A DNA stretch of 64,000 nt from assembly GCA_964036045.1 (NCBI GenBank), contig OZ038399.1, positions 19,551,670 through 19,615,669 on the forward strand, read 5' to 3'. A model generated the notes under the pieces. That model ran no database searches, was not told the DNA's origin, and saw nothing but the letters and a program-made list of their open reading frames with translations. Position 1 is the stretch's first letter; every line of letters starts with the position of its first letter. Shown here one piece after another: positions 55,861 to 64,000 of the stretch. This DNA is from Eutreptiella sp. 'Long Island Sound 2002' (taxonomy: Eukaryota > Euglenozoa > Euglenophyceae > Eutreptiales > Eutreptiaceae). The translations under genes and the position numbers were made by a program.

Positions 55861-58800
55861 AGCCTAAACCTCACATTTGCACACACGGGCAAATTCGGGC
55901 AAATTCTCTGCTACACGTGCGATGTGGTTCGTATGGTACACGAACAACATGCTGCAGCTTGTTCTGGCCAGAGGGTTAAGTGGTCGAGATATGGGCAATA
56001 CCAATTTGAAATCGGCATTGTGCGGGCACGTACTGTTCGGTTCAACCTGGAAATAAGGTTATTCACGTGCAAGGGAGCCTGAACCTCACATTTGCGCACA
56101 CGGGCAAATTTGGGCAAATTCTCTGCTACACGTGCGGGGTGGCTCGTATGGTACACGAACATCATGATGCACCTTGTTTTGGTCAGAGGGTTGGGTGGTC
56201 GAGATATGGGCAATACCAATTTGAAATGGTCATTGTGCGGGCACGCACTGTTCAGTTCAACCTGAAAATAGCGTCCTTCACGTGCAAGGGAGCCCAAACC
56301 TCACATTTGCACACACGGGCAAATTCGGGCAAATTCTCTGCTACACGTGCGACGTGGTTCATATGGTACACGAACAGCATGATGCAGCTTGTTCTGGCCC
56401 GAGGGTTGAGTGGTCGAGATATGGGCAATACCAATTTGAAATGGGCATTGTGCGGGCACGTACTGTGAAGTTCAACCTGAAAATAGCGTCATTCCCGTGC
56501 AAGGGAGCCTAAAGCCCAGATTTGCGCACACGGGCAAATTTGGGCAAATTCTCTGCTACACGTGCGATGTCGTTCGTATGGTACACGAACAACATGCTGC
56601 AGCTTGTTCTGGCCAGAGGGTTAAGTGGTCGAGATATGGGCAATACCAATTTGAAATCGGCATTGTGCGGGCACGTACTGTTCGGTTCAACCTGGAAATA
56701 AGGTTATTCGCGTGCAAGGGAGCCTGAACCTCACATTTGCGCACACGGGAAAGGTCGGGCAAATTCTCTGCTACACGTGCGACGTGGTTCGTATGGTACA
56801 CGAACAGCATGATGCACCTTGTTTTGGCCAGAGGGTTGAGTGGTCGAGATATGGGCAATACCAATTTGAAATGGGCATTGTGCGGGCACGTACTGTGAAG
56901 TTCAACCTGAAAATAGCGTCATTCGCGTGCAAGGGAGCCTAAACCTCACATTTGCGCACACGGGCAAATTCGGGTAAATTCTCTGCTACATGTGCGATGT
57001 GGTTCGTATGGTACACGAACAACATGCTGCAGCTTGTTCTGGCCAGAGGGTTACGTGGTCGAGATATGGGCAATACCAATTTGAAATCGGCATTGTGCGG
57101 GCACGTACTGTTCGGTTCAACCTGGAAATAAGGTTATTCGCGTGCAAGGGAGCCTGAACCTCACATTTGCGCACACGGGCAAATTCGGGCAAATTCTCTG
57201 CTACACGTGCGGGGTGGTTCGTATGGTACACGAACATCATGATGCACCTTGTTTTGGCCAGAGGGTTGAGTGGTCGAGATATGGGCAATACCAATTTGAA
57301 ATGGTCATTGTGCGGGCACGCACTGTTCAGATCAACCTGAAAATTGCGTCCTTCGCGTGCAAGGGAGCCTAAACCTCACATTTGCACACACGGGCAAATT
57401 CGGGCAAATTCTCTGCTACACGTGCGACGTGGTTCATATGGTACGCGAACAGCATGATGCACCTTGTTCTGGCCGGAGGGTTGAGTGGTTGTGATATGGG
57501 CAATACCAATTTGCAATGGTCATTGTGCGGGCACGCACTGTTCAGTTCAACCTAAAAATAGCGTCCTTCACGTGCAAGGGAGCCTAAACCTCACATTTGC
57601 ACACACGGGCAAATTCGGGCAACTTCTCTGCTACACGTGCGATGTGGTTCGTATGGTACACGAACAACATGCTGCAGCTTGTTCTGGCCAGAGGGTTAAG
57701 TGGTCGAGATATGGGCAATACCAATTTGAAATCGGCATTGTGCGGGCACGTACTGTTCGGTTCAACCTGGAAATAAGGTTATTCGCGTGCAAGGGAGCCT
57801 GAACCTCACATTTGCGCACACGGGCAAATTCGGGCAAATTCTCTGCTACACCTGCGACGTGGTTCGTATGGTACACGAACAGCATGATGCACCTTGTTTT
57901 GACCAGGGGGTTGAGTGGTCGAGATATGGGCAATACCAATTTGGAATGGTCATTGTGCGGGCACGCACTGTTCAGTTCAACCTGAAAATAGCGTCCTTCA
58001 CGTGCAAGGGAGCCTAAACCTCACATTTGCACACACGGGCAAATTCGAGCAAATTCTCTGCTACAGCTGCGACGTGGTTCGTATGGTACACGAACAGCAT
58101 GATGCAGCTTGTTCTGGCCAGAGGGTTGAGTGGTCGCGATATGGGCAACACCAATTTGAAATGGGCATTGTGCGGGCACGTACTGTTCAGTTCAACCTGA
58201 AAATAGCGTCAGTCGTGTGCAAGGGAGCCTGAACCTCACATTTGCACACACGGGCAAATTCGGGCAAATTCTCTGCTACATGTGCGAGGTGGTTCGTATG
58301 GTACACGAACATCATGATGCACCTTGTTTTGACCAGGGGGTTGAGTGGTCGAGATATGGGCAATACCAATTTGGAATGGTCATTGTGCGGGCACGCACTG
58401 TTCAGTTCAACCTGAAAATAGCGTCCTTCACGTGCAAGGGAGCCTAAACCTCACATTTGCACACACGGGCAAATTCGGGCAAATTCTCTGCTACACGTGC
58501 GACCTGGTTCATATGGTACACGAACAGCATGATGCAGCTTGTTCTGGCCCGAGGGTTGAGTGGTCGAGATATGGGCAATACCAATTTGAAATCGGCATTG
58601 TGCGGGCACGTACTGTTTGGTTCAACCTGGAAATAAGGTTATTCGCGTGCAAGGGAGCCTGAACCTCACATTTGCGCACACGGGCAAATTCGGGCAAATT
58701 CTGTGCTACACGTGCGGGGTGGTTCGTATGGTACACGAACATCATGATGCACCTTGTTTTGGCCGGAGGGTTGAGTGGTTGTGATATGGGCAATACCAAT

Positions 58801-61800
58801 TTGAAATGGGCATTGTGCGGGCACGTACTGTTCAGTTCAACCTAAAAATAGCGTCATTCGCGTGCAAGGGAGCCTAAAGCCCAGATTTGCGAACACGGGC
58901 AAATTTGGGCAAATTCTCTGCTACACGTGCGATGTGGTTCGTATGGTACACGAACAACATGCTGCAGCTTGTTCTGGCCAGAGGGTTAAGTGGTCGAGAT
59001 ATGGGCAATACCAATTTGAAATCGGCATTGTGCGGGCACGTACTGTTCGGTTCAACCTGGAAATAAGGTTATTCGCGTGCAAGGGAGCCTGAACCTCACA
59101 TTTGCGCACACGGGCAAATTCGGGCAAATTCTCTGCTACACGTGCAGGGGGGGTTCGTATGGTACACGAACATCATGATGCACCTTGTTTTGGCCAGAGG
59201 GTTGAGTGGTCGAGATATGGGCAATACCAATTTGAAATGGGCATTGTGCGGGCACGTACTGTGGAGTTCAACCTGAAAATAGCGTCATTCGCGTGCAAGG
59301 GAGCCTAAAGCCCAGATTTGCGCACACGGGCAAATTCGGGCAAATTCTCTGCTACATGTGCGATGTGGTTCGTATGGTAGACGAACAACATGCTGCAGCT
59401 TGTTCTGGCCAGAGGGTTAAGTGGTCGAGATATGGGCAATACCAATTTGAAATCGGCATTGTGCGGGCACGTACTGTTCGGTTCAACCTGGAAATAAGGT
59501 TATTCGCGTGCAAGGGAGCCCGAACCTCACATTTGCGCACACGGGCAAATTCGGGCAAATTCTCTGCTACACGTGCGGGGTGGTTCGTATGGTACACGAA
59601 CATCATGATGCACCTTGTTTTGGCCAGAGGGTTGAGTGGTCGAGATATGGGCAATACCAATTTGAAATGGTCATTGTGCAGGCACGCACTGTTCAGATCA
59701 ACCTGAAAATAGCGTCCTTCGCGTGCAAGGGAGCCTAAACCTCACATTTGCACACACGGGCAAATTCGGGCAAATTCTCTGCTACACGTGCGACGTGGTT
59801 CATATGGTACACGAACAGCATGATGCACCTTGTTCTGGCCGGAGGGTTGAGTGGTTGTGATATGGGCAATACCAATTTGGAATGGTCATTGTGCGGGCAC
59901 GCACTGTTCAGTTCAACCTAAAAATAGCGTCCTTCACGTGCAAGGGAGCCTAAACCTCACATTTGCGCACACGGGCAAATTCGGGCAAATTCTCTGCTAC
60001 ACGTGCGATGTGGTTCGTATGGTACACGAACAACATGCTGCAGCTTGTTCTGGCCAGAGGGTTAAGTGGTCGAGATATGGGCAATACCAATTTGAAATCG
60101 GCATTGTGCGGGCACGTACTGTTCGGTTGAACCTGGAAATAAGGTTATTCGCGTGCAAGGGAGCCTGAACCTCACATTTGCGCACACGGGCAAATTCGGG
60201 CAAATTCTCTGCTACACGTGCGACGTGGTTCGTATGGTACACGAACAGCATGATGCAGCTTGTTCTGGCCAGAGGGTTGAGTGGTCGCGATATGGGCAAC
60301 ACCAATTTGAAATGGGCATTGTGCGGGCACGTACTGTTCAGTTCAACCTGAAAATAGCGTCACTCGTGTGCAAGGGAGCCTGAACCTCACATTTGCACAC
60401 ACGGGCAAATTCGGGCAAATTCTCTGCTACATGTGCGAGGTGGTTCGTATGGTACACGAACATCATGATGCACCTTGTTTTGACCAGGGGGTTGAGTGGT
60501 CGAGATATGGGCAATACCAATTTGGAATGGTCATTGTGCGGGCACGCACTGTTCAGTTCAACCTGAAAATAGCGTCCTTCACGTGCAAGGGAGCCTAAAC
60601 CTCACATTTGCACACACGGGCAAATTCGGGCAAATTCTCTGCTACACGTGCGACGTGGTTCATATGGTACGCGAACAGCATGATGCACCTTGTTCTGGCC
60701 GGAGGGTTGAGTGGTTGTGATATGGCAATACCAATTTGAAATGGGCATTGTGCGGGCACGTACTGTGAAGTTCAACCTGAAAATAGCGTCATTCGCGTGC
60801 AAGGGAGCCTAAAGCCCAGATTTGCGCACACGGGCAAATTCGGGCAAATTCTCTGCTACACGTGCGATGTGGTTCGTATGGTACACGAACAGCATGATGC
60901 AGCTTGTTCTGGCCGGAGGGTTGAGTGGTTGGGATATGGGCAATACCAATTTGAAATGGGCATTGTGCGGGCACGTACTGTGAAGTTCAACCTGAAAATA
61001 GCGTCATTCGCGTGCAAGGGAGCCTAAAGCCCACATTTGCGCACACGGGCAAATTCGGGCAAATTCTCTGCTACACGTGCGACGTGGTTCGTATGGTACA
61101 CTAACAGCATGATGCAGCTTGTTCTGGCCAGAGGGTTGAGTGGTCGCGATATGGGCAATACCAATTTGAAATCGGCATTGTGCGGGCACGTACTGTTCAG
61201 TTCAACCTGAAAATAGCGTCCTTCGCGTGCAAGGGAGCCTAAACCTCACATTTGCACACACGGGCAAATTCGAGCAAATTCTCTGCTACAGGTGCGACGT
61301 GCTTCGTATGGTACGCGAACAGCATGATGCACCTTGTTCTGGCCGGAGGGTTGAGTGGTTGTGATATGGGCAATACCAATTTGAAATGGGCATTGTGCGG
61401 GCACGTACTGTGAAGTTCAACCTGAAAATAGCGTCATTCGCGTGCAAGGGAGCCTAAAGCCCACATTTGCGCACACGGGCAAATTCGGGCAAATTCTCTG
61501 CTACACGTGCGACGTGGTTCGTATGGTACACTAACAGCATGATGCAGCTTGTTCTGGCCAGAGGGTTGAGTGGTCGCGATATGGGCAATACCAATTTGAA
61601 ATGGGCATTGTGCGGGCACGTACTGTTCAGTTCAACCTGAAAATAGCGTCACTCGTGTGCAAGGGAGCCTGAACCTCACATTTGCACACACGGGCAAATT
61701 CGGGCAAATTCTCTGCTACATGTGCGAGGTGGTTCGTATGGTACACGAACATCATGATGCACCTTGTTTTGACCAGGGGGTTGAGTGGTCGAGATATGGG

Positions 61801-64000
61801 CAATACCAATTTGGAATGGGCATTGTGCGGGCACGTACTGTGAAGTTCAACCTGAAAATAGCGTCCTTCACGTGCAAGGGAGCCTAAACCTCACATTTGC
61901 ACACACGGGCAAATTCGGGCAAATTCTCTGCTACACGTGCGGGGTGGTTCGTATGGTACACGAACATCATGATGCACCTTGTTTTGGCCAGAGGGTTGAG
62001 TGGTCGAGATATGGGCAATACCAATTTGAAATGGTCATTGTGCGGGCACGCACTGTTCAAATCAACCTGAAAATAGCGTCCTTCGCGTGCAAGGGAGCCT
62101 AAACCTCACATTTGCGCACACGGGCAAATTCGGGCAAATTCTCTGCTACACGTGCGATGTGGTTCGTATGGTACACGAACAACATGCTGCAGCTTGTTCT
62201 GGCCAGAGGGTTAAGTGGTCGAGATATGGGCAATACCAATTTGAAATCGGCATTGTGCGGGCACGTACTGTTCGGTTCAACCTGGAAATAAGGTTATTCG
62301 CGTGCAAGGGAGCCTGAACCTCACATTTGCGCACACGGGCAAATTCGGGCAAATTCTCTGCTACACGTGCGACGTGGTTCGTATGGTACACGAACAGCAT
62401 GATGCAGCTTGTTCTGGCCAGAGGGTTGAGTGGTCGCGATATGGGCAACACCAATTTGAAATGGGCATTGTGCGGGCACGTACTGTTCAGTTCAACCTGA
62501 AAATAGCGTCACTCGTGTGCAAGGGAGCCTGAACCTCACATTTGCGCACACGGGCAAATTCGGGCAAATTCTCTGCTACATGTGCGAGGTGGTTCGTATG
62601 GTACACGAACATCATGATGCACCTTGTTTTGACCAGGGGGTTGAGTGGTCGAGATATGGGCAATACCAATTTGGAATGGTCATTGTGCGGGCACGCACTG
62701 TTCCGTTCAACCTGAAAATAGCGTCCTTCACGTGCAAGGGAGCGTAAACCTCACATTTGCACACACGGGCAAATTCGGGCAAATTCTCTGCTACACGTGC
62801 GACGTGGTTCGTATGGTACACGAACAGCATGATGCAGCTTCTTCTGGCAGGAGGGTTGAGTGGTTGTGATATGGCAATACCAATTTGAAATGGGCATTGT
62901 GTGGGCACGTACTGTGAAGTTCAACCTGAAAATAGCGTCCTTCACGTGCAAGGGAGCCTAAAGCCCAGATTTGCGCACACGGGCAAATTCGGGCAAATTC
63001 TCTGCTACACGTGCGATGTGGTTCGTATGGTACACGAACAGCATGATGCAGCTTGTTCTGGCCGGAGGGTTGAGTGGTTGGGATATGGGCAATACCAATT
63101 TGAAATGGGGATTGTGCGGGCACGTACTGTGAAGTTCAACCTGAAAATAGCGTCATTCGCGTGCAAGGGAGCCTAAAGCCCACATTTGCACACACGGGCA
63201 AATTCGGGCAAATTCTCTGCTACAGGTGCGACGTGGTTCGTATGGTACGCGAACAGCATGATGCACCTTGTTCTGGCCGGAGGGTTGAGTGGTTGTGATA
63301 TGGGCAATACCAATTTGAAATGGGCATTGTGCGGGCACGTACTGTGAAGTTCAACCTGAAAATAGCGTCATTCGCGTGCAAGGGAGCCTAAAGCCCAGAT
63401 TTGCGCACACGGGCAAATTCGGGCAAATTCTCTGCTACACGTGCGATGTGGTTCGTATGGTACACGAACAGCATGATGCAGCTTGTTCTGGCCGGAGGGT
63501 TGAGTGGTTGGGATATGGGCAATACCAATTTGGAATGGGCATTGTGCGGGCACGTACTGTGAAGTTCAACCTGAAAATAGCGTCATTCGCGTGCAAGGGA
63601 GCCTAAAGCCCACATTTGCGCACACGGGCAAATTCGGGCAAATTCTCTGCTACACGTGCGACGTGGTTCGTATGGTACACTAACAGCATGATGCAGCTTG
63701 TTCTGGCCAGAGGGTTGAGTGGTCGCGATATGGGCAATACCAATTTGAAATCGGCATTGTGCGGGCACGTACTGTTCAGTTCAACCTGAAAATAGCGTCC
63801 TTCGCGTGCAAGGGAGCCTAAACCTCACATTTGCACACACGGGCAAATTCGGGCAAATTCTCTGCTACAGGTGCGACGTGGTTCGTATGGTACGCGAACA
63901 GCATGATGCACCTTGTTCTGGCCGGAGGGTTGAGTGGTTGGGATATGGGCAATACCAATTTGAAATGGGCATTGTGCGGGCACGTACTGTTCAGTTCAAC

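Larger units (their letters stand above)
37463..64000. repeat. 215-bp satellite array, right block (about 123 monomers, open at the window end)
   Basis: The same satellite in the same orientation and phase as the left block. Small indels are more frequent here than in the left block: +1 near 39960, 41242, 43175 and 43610, -2 near 49670, +1 near 50765, a 5-base ggaat duplication near 54070, and -1 near 60725 and 62873. The array continues to the last base, so its right end is unknown. Local duplications of 2, 3, 8 and 14 monomers are visible, but the long perfect higher-order blocks of the left side are less regular. Confidence 0.98.

Noticed and set aside
13740-64000. Hundreds of 60-180 residue open frames inside the satellite on both strands
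   Set aside because: They repeat with the 215-base period, mostly begin at GTG or in arbitrary phase, and exist because each monomer has few stops. The period is not a multiple of three, so no frame extends through the array. No domain is seen.
13691-64000. CRISPR array
   Set aside because: The repeats are contiguous 215-base monomers without unique spacers, beside eukaryotic retroelements, and no cas gene is present.
13691-64000. CENP-B box in the satellite
   Set aside because: The ttcgtatggtacacgaa dyad begins with TTCG but does not fit the required A and CGGG positions of the box.
13691-64000. Pol III internal promoter (A and B boxes) in the monomer, as in a SINE or tRNA-derived repeat
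   Set aside because: tggccagaggg and ggttcgtatgg resemble the boxes only partly, and their order and spacing within a monomer are not those of a tRNA-type promoter.
1-64000. Telomeric repeats, rRNA or tRNA genes
   Set aside because: No TTAGGG- or TTTAGGG-like array and no recognisable RNA gene was seen on reading the window; a covariance-model search was not possible.

Overview
The window is eukaryotic nuclear DNA, dominated by one large tandem-repeat array and two retroelements. There are no bacterial operons, no rRNA or tRNA genes that I can see, and no recognisable host single-copy gene. The very GC-rich coding DNA, long G homopolymers, an APE-type LINE and a tyrosine-recombinase (YR) retroelement fit a GC-rich protist or alga (green alga, haptophyte and dinoflagellate are all possible). 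The sequence does not let me choose among them. The array, with its higher-order repeat structure, looks like centromeric, pericentromeric or subtelomeric heterochromatin; that is inference.

Layout. (1) 1-1503: G-rich non-coding DNA with two diverged copies of a direct repeat and G tracts up to 20 long. It is probably the 3' region of the LINE. (2) 1504 to about 13690, minus strand: a very long non-LTR retrotransposon. In reading order it has ORF1 (C2H2 finger), ORF2 (APE endonuclease, reverse transcriptase, RNase H, zf-RVT finger), ORF3 (Cys-rich) and ORF4 (large low-complexity protein). All four lie in one reading frame of about 4,060 codons broken only by TGA, TAA and TAA. (3) About 13691-32823: a 215-bp satellite, about 89 monomers, with higher-order blocks of 5, 11 and 15 monomers. 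(4) 32824-37462, minus strand: a 4.64-kb YR retroelement (gag with zinc knuckle, then YR, then RT) inserted into one satellite monomer in exact register, flanked by a 6-bp direct repeat. Its gag and pol are also in the same frame, separated by a single TGA. (5) 37463-64000: the same satellite resumes and runs off the end of the window, about 123 monomers.

How the parts relate. The LINE proteins would nick DNA, reverse transcribe the RNA and degrade the template strand. The YR element would make a DNA copy and recombine it into a target. The most unusual feature is shared by both elements: all four junctions between consecutive ORFs are single in-frame stop codons. For the LINE ORF2 and ORF3 no suitable downstream ATG exists, so stop-codon readthrough or a related mechanism is a testable idea. 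The YR-RT reading frame also needs two compensating frame changes. These could be decay, sequence error or recoding.
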